64,000 nucleotides of DNA, taken from positions 22,815,300 to 22,879,299 of the forward strand of contig NC_045142.1 in assembly GCF_008831285.2 (NCBI RefSeq). The letters are read 5' to 3'. The translations under genes were made by a program, and so were the position numbers. The DNA comes from Nymphaea colorata (lineage: Eukaryota > Streptophyta > Magnoliopsida > Nymphaeales > Nymphaeaceae). Shown here in pieces: positions 40,721 to 54,110 of the stretch. Below the pieces are notes generated by a model. That model did no database searches. It saw nothing but the letters and a program-made list of their open reading frames with translations, and was not told the DNA's origin. Position 1 is the stretch's first letter. Each line of letters begins with the position of its first letter.

Positions 40721-41749
40721 ATCTGTCATAGATTTAAGATTGAGAATTTGCTTGATGTTTCCAATGATAATACTCTTTTGGTGCATATTCATTTGAATGC
40801 GATCAATTGTTCTAGAATCTGCGATATTGATCGAAGATGCAACGGTCGTGGAATAACGACATTTGAAATGTTGACAATTTATGATGGCGTCTTCTTTTAG
40901 CTTCACGAAAAATTAAAAACTGCCATGAGCCTTGAGAGACCAACGTTGTATCTTCTCAAGATGTTAGACTGCTCACCGAATTAAGTTAGCCTGTGCTGGA
41001 TTTGGTAGTCCTAATCAAGTAGAAATGTTGTTAAGATTCGTTTCTGCTGAGGCCTGGTATTTTAATAGAGCAACATAATTGATCCCAGTCAATCGGGTTT
41101 GAATTCGGTGACAAATTGATTTGATTCATCAATCAATTTTGGAATCACTCACTCTTCATTTTTATTATAAATATTTTTTAAAGTTTTTTATTTGAACTAC
41201 TTTTATATGTTTTTTCATTTATCTTAGAAAAAATAATAATATTTTTTGCAGATTCACAACTGGTTGAGCTTAATGTACTCATGGTCTCACAGTGTTTCAA
41301 GAAAAGATGATTCAATTTTAGCACAGCATTCATATCCCTGACATGATAGCGTAACGAGCCTTGGCTTAGCTTAAAGTATTTTCCCAAGCAATTTGTGGTG
41401 AAGATGCACTGGTCCTTCAAGATGCCCTTAACTGCAAAAGAGAGTATTGCCTGGGCTAACAAGGAATTGATTGCTAAGCTACAATGAAGCTGCAGCAGGA
41501 AGGCCAAAAGCTTTCACTCCCTACAATTTAAGAACGGTTGTAAATAATATGATACAGCACAAGCGGCAGTAGCTTACACACAAAATCAAATAGAACAATG
41601 AACCATGTAAACAACAAACTTTCTTACACCCCACTAACAGAAAAACATTCTGCTTGCTTGCCATACAGAAAAACAAATGGAGAAAGGGCAAAGAAACAAA
41701 GAACACAACCAAATTTCAACAAGAATCCAGGATTTGATCCTCTAAATGA
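40721..41749. other. Intergenic between convergent NDUFA8 and ACER
   Basis: Contains the 3' flanks of both genes. The last few hundred bases before 41750 are presumably ACER 3' UTR. No further gene seen. Confidence 0.5.
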
Positions 41750-44700
41750 TCAGTGTGTCTTTGGTTTGTTGATTTTGACATAGGGGAGAAATCCCAAAAA
41801 GTAGCAGACTTGGGGGCTCCAACCGAGTTGCTGAGCGCGGCAGAACATCAAGAATGTATTTGCAAAATAAGAATTGAAGCTCATGAAGAGATGCCACAGC
41901 GCATGGCCTTGTGGATTGATGTACCACGTGGCAATTTCCTTGCAGAGAGTTCGATCTAACAGCCAACACAAGCTCCCGAAGCCAATCGTAGCCACGTAGA
42001 GATGGGCGAGCTGCTTCGCTGGTAATTCTTTTGTATGCATGTAGTACTTGTACACCCGAGGGATGCATAGCAGGCAGAGGAGAACATAGTGCACTTTGAA
42101 ACCTAGACTGCACCGAACCAGCGAGTGGAATATAGCAAAAGCTACGCCATAAATAAAAAGGAACGTCGGCATTGTGCTTCTATAGTGCCAATCTGGAGAA
42201 TAAAGGACATATAAGTAAAGCAACATCTCCCACACCATGGGCGTCTCATCACTCTGCTGTTGTCTGAAGATATGGTTTGGGAACATCAGGTGAAAATAAA
42301 GGAAGGTTACATACTTGCACTAAATAAACCACACTTTTCATGTTGATCAACTGAGAAACAGGAGCAGCGCAACTGCAATCAAGGGCTGCAACAAGGACAC
42401 ACAAAAAATTCACAGAGATATACATGTATTCCTTTTTGAACTATAGATCTACCTAGAAGTCATAAGAATAATCTGCATTTTCTCAATCTGATCCTTTGGA
42501 TGTGTCCAGCATATCTAATTTACTTCAGGGACGTTTTTTGACATAAGCCTTTGACATAAAAGCATGAATTTTTCAAGCCATGAATAATGCACACATGAAC
42601 ATTGATTTTTGAACTCTTTAATATCTTTCACATAGAGATAAGAACACATGATCCAAGATACTTTTCCACCCAACGATATAATAGGTTATATATCGTAGAA
42701 TTTAATTGCCAAGAAACCTTCATAAACGTGAAAACTGAAGGTTTTCATTAGATGGTGTTGGTACACCTGGTGCAACATTTTTCATTACTGATTGACCATC
42801 ACATTTTGCAAATCAAACCAGAATTCAGAAGCAAGCTTCATCCTTTCCTGGAGTAGTGGCCCAGCCTACCTGGTCCATAATACAAAGTTACATGCCAAAT
42901 ACATCATTAACACAATTTGTCTTTCCCACACCACTCATTAGGGTGCCAGTAAGACATGGAAGTCTAACCACACCAGAGAATTAATCAACAAAATATTAGT
43001 AGCGGAACGGTTCAAAAGCAAATTGTATGGTATCCATCAGTGCAAAGGATGGTACACGTGGCACATGTCAGCAAGGTTTCCTAAGACCACAAAGGCAAAC
43101 TTCTCTAGAAGCATACCTTTTTACCGATAATAATAAAGCAAACAGAGATTCAATGTCAAGATAGCATGTAAATGGAAGAGATAGAGACAGAGAGTGAGAA
43201 CGTTCCCAGAAGCTACAAAAGGTAAATACTGGAGCACTTAACTAAATAAATCAAGTATGAGTGTCAACTATATCCAAATGTCAAAAATCGAAACACATCA
43301 TGAAAATAAGAGGTAGTTCTGCATGTCAAAGGATTATCTAACCATATTATTATAGAAGAGTTCAAATAATGATCTAAAAAACATGACGCATTGTAAAATG
43401 TTATAAAACTAAATGAAAAATTAACAAAAAAAAACATGTAACTAGGAAGCATATCAAACTTCAACAAGGTCTTCTAAAGCAGGTTAAGATTAACATGTTT
43501 GTAACCATTGTGGCAACATCATGGCATTACCACACGATGGATCAGGCTTGGTATTTTCAAACACCACATGCACCTTGTACAAGGTCCACATTTTAATTAT
43601 ATTGTCAAAGAAAAGAACTCCATTACTTAGTCTGGAAAATGCTACTAAAGGCATCTGCTATTCTAGGTTGAACTAGGTTGAACCTGGTGAACAGGAAAAG
43701 TTGCAGAGAAACTTTTACAAATTCCAATAAAGAACAGTAATTCCATATAGAACAAAACAGTGTACTGATAATGTTGACAATTGACAACAACCATCTATTC
43801 AGACAAGACAGATTTCTCAGTGATCACAGCCCTGAGATAAAGTTGCATGATACACAACATCCTAAGAAAATGCCATGAGCAAGAAGATGATGAAAGAACT
43901 CCACAAAACCATGAGGTTAAGGCACTAGACACACTACAAGAAAACAATTTATATAACATTCAAGCTCTAGATGCAACAAAAAAATTTCACGATGACCCAT
44001 CATACTCCAACAATATGGAAATTTTTCCACGACAAATTTCAACTGAAAGTGAAAACAGTATTAATCTCATTAAGCTAAAAGAAAAAAAAATAGATAACAA
44101 ATTGGCATTTCCTAATGCCTCTGGAGGAACAACCATTCTAAGATAACTAACAATTATGCAAATAATCATTCTAAAATATAAATACAATAGGCATAATAAT
44201 CGAGCCATGGAGACATCCTGATTTGCCAAAGCATTTCATTCAAGAAAAGACGTCAATATGTTTACTAGTGCTAAAATTTTAGATCTTTCTGAGGTAGACA
44301 TGATCGTTCGTGCCACAACTCCAGATAAAGGCAAGCGTTATCAAAAGCACGATGCAATTTTACGCTATTATTTATTTTCTTGCAAGTGTCGGCTTCACGT
44401 AAAGAATCATGACAGTGAATGCAAGAAAACTTTTACTGTATTAGCAAAACTTTATGCTGTCTTTCTTGGATGACTAGAAATTTATCTTACACCAGAAAAG
44501 ATAAGCCAATGCAAATCAAACAGCAGACTGACCAAGTAAGCTCAGATGAGGGTCCGATCAATTCAACTTCAGTTTTAAGTTATATGAAGCACAGAAGAAA
44601 AGAAATGATCTGCAAAAAATGGAGTACTAACAATAGTTCCCAATCACAGAATGGGCCAGAAAAGAAGGATGAGCGAAAAAAAAAAGTGGGAAGAAGAGGA

Positions 44701-45341
44701 AGGTGATTCATGGCCAGAAGACTCCAGATTTGAAGCATCATAGAAGCACCCATAATTTCTGTAACAAGAGACGTGAACAACAAGAACAGCCAATACATAT
44801 CACATCATTAAAAAGCAAAAAAAGGTTATCCGGTAACGTCAAGCAAACAATCTGCCAATAAAAAGTTAAGATAGAGAAATTTGATAACCAAATAGAACTA
44901 TCTGGAAATACCGAATTGAAGAATTACCTATGCAATTGACAACCTAACCTACAGAAGGAAAACTAAACAAAGAAAAAAGTAAATGGCGCAATAATACAAC
45001 CCAAATTTCACAAGAACTTTGATACCAAAGTTTGCCTCTGACCCCCACTACGAAAAGAAAAAACTGAAGTGAAGAGACCCTTACACTTGCTGTAACGTGG
45101 CGTGGAAGAGCATACTCCCAATAGCAAGTACCATATTTGACAGATGAAGGACGCTAAATCTCTTCTCGAATCTCTGCCTCAACGCATTCACGAGCCCAAC
45201 GAACGCGAGAACGATGCATGGTATGTTAGAAATCGTGTTGTAGAACTCCGCAATGTAGGGAGAGTGGGCATAATTCTTCTCGCACCACTCCGTGGTGGAC
45301 GTAACGGGTCCCCAGAAGGTAGAAGCCACCATGTCTTCCAT
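41750..45341 (-). CDS. ACER: Alkaline ceramidase (plant ACER family)
   Basis: A polytopic ER/Golgi membrane hydrolase that splits ceramide (in plants chiefly phytoceramide) into long-chain base and fatty acid. Two exons, 45085-45341 and 41750-42263, join as AGT/GTAAGG...CAG/ACAAC and restore the family's LQ.VQQQSDETPMVWE. The protein is 256 residues (Arabidopsis ACER 255). CREST-superfamily zinc-site residues are present: S76 and H80 in GSMLFHAT, D91 in SDETPM, and H206/H210 in HALWHLFMSF. These correspond in position to S77, H81, D92, H217 and H221 of human ACER3, by family knowledge. The N-terminal FWGPVTSTTEWCEKNY and FYNTISNIP are typical. About seven hydrophobic segments are visible. The intron is 2.8 kb. 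The start is the only ATG giving the conserved N-terminus. Confidence 0.95.
42264..45084 (-). other. ACER intron
   Basis: A 2.8-kb AT-rich intron. Open frames on both strands (for example 43847-44146 and 44419-44706) are lysine/asparagine-rich and domain-free; they reflect base composition and are not genes. Confidence 0.65.
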
Positions 45342-45720
45342 TTTTTCCGGGGTTTTCTCGAGATATTCAGATCATTTGGACCATAAAAATAAACGGGCAG
45401 CTCTAAAAAATCGATCCCAAGGACACCCAAAAATCTGGAGTGATGGATCGACTTCTTGGACGTTCTTGCTTGGAGAAAGAGAGAGAGAGAGAGGACACAC
45501 CCAAGTAACTGATTCAGTCTCCTTATTCCGGCGTCTAGATACCGGTCTCCCGGCGGCCGATCGCTCGAATCTTTCGTCGGGATATGTCGGTAAGCGAGTC
45601 CCGCTCTCTCTCTCTCTCTCTCTCTCTCACTCGCTAGGGCAAGAGACAGCCCAAGGCGGGAGATGATCAAAAAAGGGAGAGGGAAAGAGAGACCATGGAC
45701 GGGTTGGTGGCAAATTGACA
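45342..45720 (-). promoter_or_regulatory. ACER leader and proximal promoter
   Basis: A GC-richer region upstream of the ACER ATG with two simple tracts: GA on the plus strand at about 45477-45493, and CT on the plus strand at about 45604-45628. Transcription start is not resolved. The open frame overlapping it on the plus strand is not supported. Confidence 0.4.
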
Positions 45721-48700
45721 TTGCCGCCCCTTTTATTATTTTAAGAGAGATTTGTTTCCCATTTTTCTTCGAGAATCAATGGGGTTTACAGCATTGAGTT
45801 TCATTTCTGATCCAATTTTCTGAGGTAAAAACCAGAGGCTTCGTTTTTGTCGAGCAAAATAGGACAAAGCACCTCTTGTCTCTCCGTGTGCCAGACGCAT
45901 CAATAAGCAGAACCGGTCGAAAACAGCATCGCTTCAAGAGAATTTTTCTGGGTCATCCATTTTCATGGCAGAATTTGGTCTCTCCTCTTTCCCCACGATT
46001 GCTTCTTGAGTTCAAAATTAAATCTCATGGTGTATATCTCAAATTTTGAGATCCAAGGGCCTGATTTTGACATGGACATATGCTTTGTGGTTCTAGCAAG
46101 TTGAAGATTTGAAATTGACAGATTTAATCATTCGGTTATCCTACAAATTCATTAGCTTCATGCTGTAATTCAAGTATATTCAAATAACAAATCTACGATC
46201 CTCACTAAAAGTTTTTAATATCCGTCACCCGAGGCAATCAGCGTCTAGAAGAATTGTCCCATGTGAAAAACAAAAAAACAAAAATCATCAATATATATAT
46301 AGAAAGAGAGAAAAACTGCTATCTACCAGACCTTTGTGCTTCATATTGGATGGAAATCATCTGAGTATGATTTTAATGAAACATAAACTGGAATTACCTC
46401 TTAAAAGGGCAAGAGATTTTGACTGGGGGAACTCGTTTATTTCCTCCTTGGAAGAGCATTTTGGTCCTTTAAAAATACAAATTGGTTTTTATTTCTGTTT
46501 ACGTAATCTCTTTCTTCTTATTTTCATAAAATCGATTATTCAAATGATTGGAATATAATGACACAAAAAGTTTTGATAGCTACCTGTTTTCATATATACA
46601 TACATACATAATTATAGATAAAATGGGAACAAATATGACAAGTTTTTCTATATTTCTCTTTATTTTCATTATTGAGTTTTTCATTGATTGCTTACTACTG
46701 AATAATTGATGGAAAGAGGACTAAAGCAAGTTGTCTCTATCATCATCTAATATTATTGTTGAAAGTGAGATATTTGGACTACAACATACTCAAAAGTAAA
46801 ACACAATTAAAGTAAAAAAAAAAATAACCAACTTAATATATGTTTTGCATCAACATATTCTTAATATCATATCGAAAAAAAGAACTTCAAATTTCATATT
46901 TAAACGATTTGGTTTTCCAATACATCGTGTAATTGGAAGGGAAAAAAAAATGTTTTAAATCATCAACAAAAAAAATACGAGTACATATAAGGTGAAGATG
47001 AGAATGATGATATTGGCATCATTGATGCCAATAAATCAGCCAGAAAAAGTGGGGCATCATTCGAAGTACAAATCTTCTCCCACTAATTGTGTGAACAGAA
47101 CCACAAGTAAGATAGCCATTGATAAGAACAAACAGCTTCAATTTCAAACCGTTTGGCATAGTTAAGATTTTGTTTTTATTGGATGAGTAGAAGGAATATT
47201 TCATCATACTGTTTGACAAGAAAGCCGAAAGCCCCCACTTTTCCACCAAGATACCAAGCCTCAACCCACAAAAAAAAAATGAAAAGAAATTATAAGTGCC
47301 AAAACTCAATCATGTGTGTGCAAATAAAAATATTTAAAAAGTTTGGCAAGTAAAATTTAATTTGTCAAAACTTGTGTGGGCCATTGCCCCCCCCCCCCCT
47401 CCCCGACCCCCAGTTCGGGTGGATGTTGTGGAATTGATGCAGAGACAATCTACTTTCATTAAAAGATTTATTAGATAATCAAAAGCAGAGGATTTTGAGT
47501 ACTATGCGCAATTCAGAAAGAACTATGGGAAGAATTTGTAGGATGATGTCGCTATTGGGATATAACACTTTGTTCTTGATTTTTTGTATTTTTCAAAATC
47601 CAACCGGATCTGTTTTCCAATGTATTTAGTTGATTCCAAAGTTTGGCGATCATTTCTCTAGTCAAATTCTCCATGATGCTTAAATTTATTTAGTTAACTT
47701 TGATGGTTGAAGAATTTCAAATAAATATGAAGTATAAAATATTTATTAAGCATTTGAAACATATTAATCCAAACTTGCCAAATCCGATTAGTCTTAACCT
47801 TTTAATCATGTTCAGGCTTTTCCAAAGAAAGTATAACTTTTGTAACTCATATATTGTGTTACTGATGTGCCCCTTGTTAGACCTACAGTGACGTTGATAT
47901 AATTAGTGACGGTTCTCAGATAGTAGATTGTCCATTGTCTCAGGCTTTACGTAATTCACTCACATCTCGTCTGATCAATTTAGGCTAGAAAATTCTAGTT
48001 AATGAACATTAGGCGTAAAATTTTAATTTTTTAAAGAGCACTAATATGTAAATGAGAAAAATTGTTCAAAAATATCAATATAAAATAAAAAGTTCGCTCT
48101 TGTCATTACCAGTTGGATCTTAGATCCCTTTAGATAAAAAAATGTCGACGTGTTTTTGAGCCGGATACTGAGTTATTTGATAGTCTTTCAAATGCATGAA
48201 TCTGGATCTAATCAGATCCAATATTGCATCTGCATTTTTTTGTCTTTATACAATATCCAAACAAACCCATTGGTTAAACTCAAAACTTAAACTTAAAGCT
48301 TATGGAAAGTCCACTGATCACATTTCACTGACCTAGTGAAACTTGAAATGGCATCACATAAGCCGAGGACAAGTCCTCATAGGCAGGAGAGAGTTATAAA
48401 TTTTTTGTCGCAGGGGCCAAGGGCAGAACCAAAAATTTTTCATGAGGCAAGTCGAGTTAAAGTTTCTAAATTTTAACTAGAAAAGAAAAATTATTTTTTA
48501 AATTTTTTATACAGAACAAGTGAAATCCTTTAATATTTACATGTATTTCTTTTTAATTTACGTGTAAATTTTTTAAATTTCTTTTCGAGGTGGGGCCAGG
48601 GTCCATGCGGACCCCTGGCAGGCGCAACAGGAGCTGAAATGCAATTTGTCAATTTTTTTTTATATAGGTTAACCAAAAATTTTAAAATTTATATATACAA

Positions 48701-49207
48701 TTTTTTATTTTTAAAAAAATCTAAGGTGGGTTTGCCCTTGTCTCCACCGCTGCTTTGGAGTTCATGTTCCAAATTTTTGTGTTTGAAAAGACAAATTTTA
48801 CAGTCATTTGTGTACCAAATGAAAGTGGGGAGGCGTGAAAGGTGCTACTCCTCTCCTTATGACACGCAACAAATGACCGTGACAATTGGCCATTGGACTC
48901 CAAGCAGTTACGTCAAGTTATAAACAAAGCCTCGCCTTTTCATGTTAAACCATAATATATAAGTTGTTTTAAGTTCATGCCTCAGCAGGTATAGTAGTGG
49001 AGCCAGAAATTTTTTATTGATATCTACTAATTCAATAGATCATAGACCATTCATAATGAAATATCTTAGGAGCACCAACAAGCAAATTGTTTGAAGCAAA
49101 CAATATGCAAATAAATAAATAAATAAATTATGTACGACTGTGAGGGCAATTGCCTGCACGAGTCCACATGTAAACCTGAAGAGATTCCGATTGTGAAAGA
49201 GCGTTCC
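45721..49207. other. Intergenic, no gene recognised
   Basis: AT-rich spacer. A run of 13 C interrupted by T and followed by CCCC and CCCCC blocks lies at 47387-47411. Dispersed-repeat words (GAACCAAAAATTTTTCATGA near 48426; GGAGCCAGAAATTTTTTATT near 48999) occur, related to 4118-4160. A GC-rich word GGTGGGGCCAGGGTCCATGC is near 48590. Confidence 0.45.
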
Positions 49208-50338
49208 AAGAAATAGTGCCATAATAAATCTCTTTAAGTATATCTATATATATACATTTATCTAGCAATATTTTCTTTTTGAACTCTTAACACAAAATAA
49301 AGGAGTTAGTTGAGATTATGTACCAATGAAATCCAAGGTGAAAGATAACATATTAAAGAACTGAAATGTATAAGCTCAAGAACCCCAAAAAAAGGAAGGG
49401 GGGTTTACTTTTTCTTATATATATCAGGGGCAAGAGTATCTCATCTACTTGATAGTTGTACGTGTCCAATTTAGTTAAGGATTCAATATACAAATACAAG
49501 TGATTTACAACTAAATATATAAAACATCTGATCATATATTTGTTAAATAAGTGAGAATTTTCAATGCAAGATATCAAATCATATGTTTTTGTAGCGCATG
49601 TGCTAATTGCTTTAGGCTATTTAGCAGGTCTATTGGTAGAGGTCAATCGTAATCCAATATCTATTTACATTCTTTTTTTTTTTCTTTTTTTTTTTTCACG
49701 GTGTTCGATGTGACAGAAGATGTTGGCTAAAGACATATGTCACTATTTGACAACCAAAATTATTTTTTAAAGCAAGTGTGTAGAAATAGTGTGTTTTATG
49801 GTATTTCCACATTGTTGTTTCCTTTAAATATATCTGTATATATTCCTCTTTTGTTTCATAACACAAAATAGAAGAGTTAGAGTTAGATTATGTACATATG
49901 AGATCCAAGATGAAATATAACAGATTAAAAAAGGCAATTTATATGCTCAAGTACCCCCAAAAAATAGGAAGGGGCATTTGCTTTTTCTCATATTAGGGGC
50001 AAGAGTATCTCATCTACTAGATGTTGTACATGTCCATTTTAGTCAATGATTCAATATACAAATACAAGTGATTTACAACTATATATATATGTTGCATCTA
50101 ATCATATATTTGTTAGACAAATGAGGATTGTTAATGCAGGATATCAAAACATATGTTTTTGTAGCGCTTGTGCTTACTATTATATGGTTTGGTTTTTTAG
50201 AAGGTCTATTGATAGAGATCAATGTAATACAAGATCTGTTGACATTTACTTTTTTTTTTTTAATGTGTTCGACGTGATAGAAGATGTTGGATAAAGATAT
50301 ATCTCACAACCAAAACACTTTTTAAAGAGAAAGTGAGT
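49208..50338. repeat. Tandem duplication of a 550-580-bp unit
   Basis: Copy 1 runs from about 49208 to 49784 and copy 2 from about 49785 to 50338. Both begin AGAAATAGTG and share, in order, AACACAAAATA..AG.AGTTAG, GGGGCAAGAGTATCTCATCT, ATTCAATATACAAATACAAG, TGATTTACAACTA, ATATGTTTTTGTAGCGC, GGTCTATTG and GAAGATGTTGG. Identity is high but there are many small indels and substitutions. No coding frame spans either copy. The origin (segmental duplication or repeated element) is not known. Confidence 0.85.
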
Positions 50339-51464
50339 ATCTACACTCAATTGATAAGTTTCAACAAGATAAGGGGTTGAGTGAAGGCTCTGACCTTCTT
50401 CTAGATAGTGAGAAACCCGACTCACCGAACAAAAGACAAAAAGAGGAAAACAACGCTGAGATGAGTCCTCTTCAAGCAACTCTCTATGATGAATTGATCT
50501 GATTGAACCCACATTGCGCCATCTCCATATGAAGATATAAGCCTTATTTAATTTACATAAATATGATATATTACCCTTTTAATGACAATGAAAAACATGA
50601 TATATATAAAAACCACAAGGTTTGATACTTTCCACAAGAAAAGAATATAAAAGAGAAGGTTATACCAAACAGATGGATTTAGACTGGATATACAATTGCC
50701 GGATGTTTAAAAAATGAAAGTTTTCCTCATAAATTTTGAACTTTTAGTTTAACCTATATAAAAAACTTGAAGCATTATATTTTGGTGTTGTTTAAGTTTG
50801 CAACTAAAAAATTCTAGCTCCACCACTGACAATTACCATATCAAAACGTTGTTTCGTGTTACTCAACTTGATTCAAGAACAAAGTTGAATTTGCATATAA
50901 AACGTAAAAAACCATATATCCATAATAGCATTCAAATGTCCAAATAATTCAGATGTTTATCAAATTCAGCAAAAAAAAAGCCACATATGCATCCAATTAC
51001 TAATCTAATGTGAATATTTTTGCTACCAATATGAGATTGAAATCAAATACGAAATTACATTTGTCTTTTCTACTTAAGCATACAAAAGTTCACAAACAAA
51101 AATAGGTGAACGCCATTCAATGTATCTCGCTCAAGCTTCTTTCATCCCCCAATTTTTTATTTGACGCAATAAAATCAACCATGAAGCAAAGAAAAGTATT
51201 TTCTTAAAGAAACAAAACAGCTTTTGAGGTTGAACCAGTTTTTTTTTACATTAACCGAAAGGTTAACCAGTGGTTTTGGCACAAAGACTGCTTTTTCTTT
51301 TTTTTTTCCTACGTCCAAAAAAGGAAAGGGGCTGTGCAGAAATCTATCAAATAGAAGTCTGTATTGTGATTTGAACTAAAAGTTAGGTCCTTTTGCTGAA
51401 AAAAAGATTTACAAACCGTAAGTCAAAAGCTCGAGGGTATTTATGTAACTTCATTCACACGGTG
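50339..51464. other. Intergenic, no gene recognised
   Basis: AT-rich sequence downstream of the duplication and upstream of the exonuclease gene's presumed promoter. No coding signal. Confidence 0.45.
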
Positions 51465-51548
51465 TATAAATAAATGCGGGTACAAATACCGCCTTCGTTC
51501 TTTTCCTGCTCTCGTTTTTTTTTTTTGGCGGTAGCGCGGCAAAGAAGG
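51465..51548 (+). promoter_or_regulatory. Probable promoter and first leader exon of the EXD3-like gene
   Basis: TATAAATAAA at 51465-51474 is a good TATA box, placing transcription start near 51495-51500. The leader then runs to a possible donor AAG/GTACAA near 51548. No nearer TATA plus leader was seen upstream of the coding exons. Confidence 0.4.
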
Positions 51549-52249
51549 TACAATTTGCCTGATTTTCCCTTTCTTTGAAAAAGTTGTTTGTTCTTATTTC
51601 TCGTGACTGTGAAAGTTAAGAATTCAATTTCTTGAACGCTAAAATGATACCGGACTCACTGTCCGTGCAACATCGTCGTCTTATTCCCTTTAGCTTCTTG
51701 GCGCTGTGAATTTCATCCGAGCTTTTCTTCTATGGGACGAGTTGTTTATCGGTTTTAGCAGTTCTGAACTGCAAGACTCCTTGTTTGCGGTGGAAGCTTC
51801 TTGGGAAGCATCGATGATATCTTTTAGTTTCTTTCTTTAGTACTCATTTTTCCCTGTTAATGATGTTTAGAGGCGTGAAGTGCATTCGCATGGTGTGCAT
51901 TGGTAGCCTTGTGATTACCTAACGCGTTGGAATTCCGGTTTTCCTGTTCATGGGTTTGTTTCTTCTGTCTGTGTTCGTCGACATGGACCCTTATGTACAT
52001 CCGTTGGTACATTGACAGAGACATGTGACATGAAGTTGAATTTGACATTTTACGACTCTATTTGGAAGAAGAAAAAATAGAAGCTTTAGTGGGCTTAGGA
52101 CATTGAAAAGGGATCCTTCTTGGTGCCTTGGGTTTCATTTCATGGCATGGACTTGTCTGGTTCCGGTAAGATGCCAGTAGAACTGGCTAAGTCAGAACTT
52201 TAAAAGGGTAAAATGTAGGGAAGAAAGTTACAAAAAGCCGCAAATGAAG

Positions 52250-52445
52250 GGGTTAGAATAAGTGGTAGAGTCTTGTCCAGTAGGTCGCTGGCTGTTCATT
52301 GGATTCGCACCTGAAGCGTTCGCCTGGGAGAAGGCTCCTGGGGTCGCAGAGCTTTCACCTGAGGGTTTTACATTGCTCAGTAGGCGACCGTAGGTTTGGC
52401 AGCTTGTCCTGAAAAGCCAGGTCTCCCATCCTAAGAGCAGCTTCT
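52250..52445 (+). mobile_element. SINE-like tRNA-derived segment
   Basis: An A-box-like AGAATAAGTGGTAGAGTCTT is followed about 35 bp later by a B-box-like GGATTCGCACC, then a GC-rich body unlike its AT-rich surroundings. Not a foldable tRNA. It lies between the presumed promoter and coding exons of the exonuclease gene. Confidence 0.35.
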
Positions 52446-53149
52446 TTGTTGTTTAAAAACATCATACGAAAGGGTAGTTAAGGGAACTTCTACATTTTTC
52501 TAGGGAGGTCTTATGATTCTGCGGAACGATTATTTCCGGCATAGAATTATGTTGAGAATGCAAAGGTAGAGAAAAATTGGTCAGAAATTCGATGGTTTTC
52601 AATTGATGTGTTACATGCTCAAGTATGCCTTTATTAAGGTAGTACCTAAGTTTATGGAAATACTTCTCCGTTATCAATACCACTGCCACAGTTTTGATGT
52701 GTTCCCCAAAGTTCTACCTCATACTCCGGAAGGTTGATAAGGATTTAGGTGCTGCACAGCTCATGCAGTGACTTGAAATCGGGCCATTAATAGATTTGTA
52801 ATTTACTTATGGTTTTTTTATTTCATTAATGGGCCATGCATCAAATTCTTGCTGTATTAAATTACAAAAAAACACGTATATTGCATCTTTTTCTACTATT
52901 GAATGGCTTCACTCTTCTGGTTGGTGTTCTTCTGCCATACTGTTAGGAGCTTTTCATGAGGTGTTTTTCTTAGAAAAATCTTAAAAGTTCTAGAAAGCAA
53001 AAAAAAAAAAAAGAACTAATTGTTTGTGGTGTTTTTTTCCAAAAGTATAAAGAAAGAATAATATTTTTTTTATAAATTAAAAGATAATGGATACAGAAAG
53101 CATGCACTTAGAATCATAGTCACAAGTATTGTTCATGGCAATTTATAGG

Positions 53150-54110
53150 CAAGGTTTTTCTCAGATGTGGTTTTTCTTGGGAAATCATTGGAAAAATGTT
53201 GGAAGATTTGAAGCTTAAAAATCATAAGGAGAACACAGAAACAGTCACGAGATGATAGGTTTTCTAGCATATTGCTTGCAAAAATATCAAGAAACAAGCA
53301 AATAACTTTTTGATAACATAAAAGGAACAAATGAGAATAATTACATGCTTTACAATTGTGAAGCAGGGAGCTTCTTTTTTTTTTAAGTCTCAGGAAAATA
53401 TTGGGAATATTCTCATTAAATATCTAAATGGACAGGTTTTCATTTTTTGGGATTTCGAAAAATCAGGATACTTTGCATATTATTGGTTAACTTAGAAATG
53501 GCGGTAGAGATGTTCGTAATGTTGGTGTGTTGAATATATCAAAATGTTTTTTCTTTGAAATGATACTAATATCATGATGTTGTCAAAATTTATTGCATCA
53601 ATGTGATACTTTTCTGGAAACATAAAAAAAAGAAAGGAGAAAATTACATGCTTTAACATGTTGGCAAATGGACTCTTTCAATGTCTCAGGAAATATTGAG
53701 AGTACCTCATCATGATGCTGCAATACACAAAGTTCCTATTGTTTTTGATATTTTGAAAAAAATGTGATATTTAGCATATCATTGGCTTGCTTTGAAATAG
53801 GATAATATTGAGATAGTGTTAAAATATTGGTGATGTCTGTGGCTGTGCATTTCATATATACAAAATGTTCTTCTAAAAAATGATGAAAGTATCATTACCT
53901 CATCATTGACGTGATATTAGCTATTTACACATATCTATGGATATGGGGCACGAAAATGCCTTTATATTTGTCATATTGACTGTCTCTAAAATATTGGTAA
54001 CATTGGGTACTTTTCCAATATGTCCAATATATTTATAATCATAACATTGGTATTTTTCCAATATGTCCAGCATATTGATGGTCATAATGGTATGTGCTTT
54101 GTATATGGAT
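53150..54110. repeat. Diverged short repeats upstream of the EXD3-like coding exons
   Basis: Two diverged copies of a segment containing ATTACATGCTTTA, GTCTCAGGAAA and TTTGCATAT/TTAGCATAT-ATTGG occur at about 53320-53490 and 53620-53790. An imperfect 43-bp tandem pair built on TTTTCCAATATGTCCA lies at about 54005-54090. Function unknown. Confidence 0.5.

Noticed and set aside
43847..44706. Lys/Asn-rich open frames in the ACER intron
   Set aside because: Composition-driven frames with no recognisable domain or splice link.
45188..45721. 177-residue minus-strand frame over ACER exon 1 and leader
   Set aside because: Different frame from ACER; Arg-Glu repeats derive from the CT/GA tracts.
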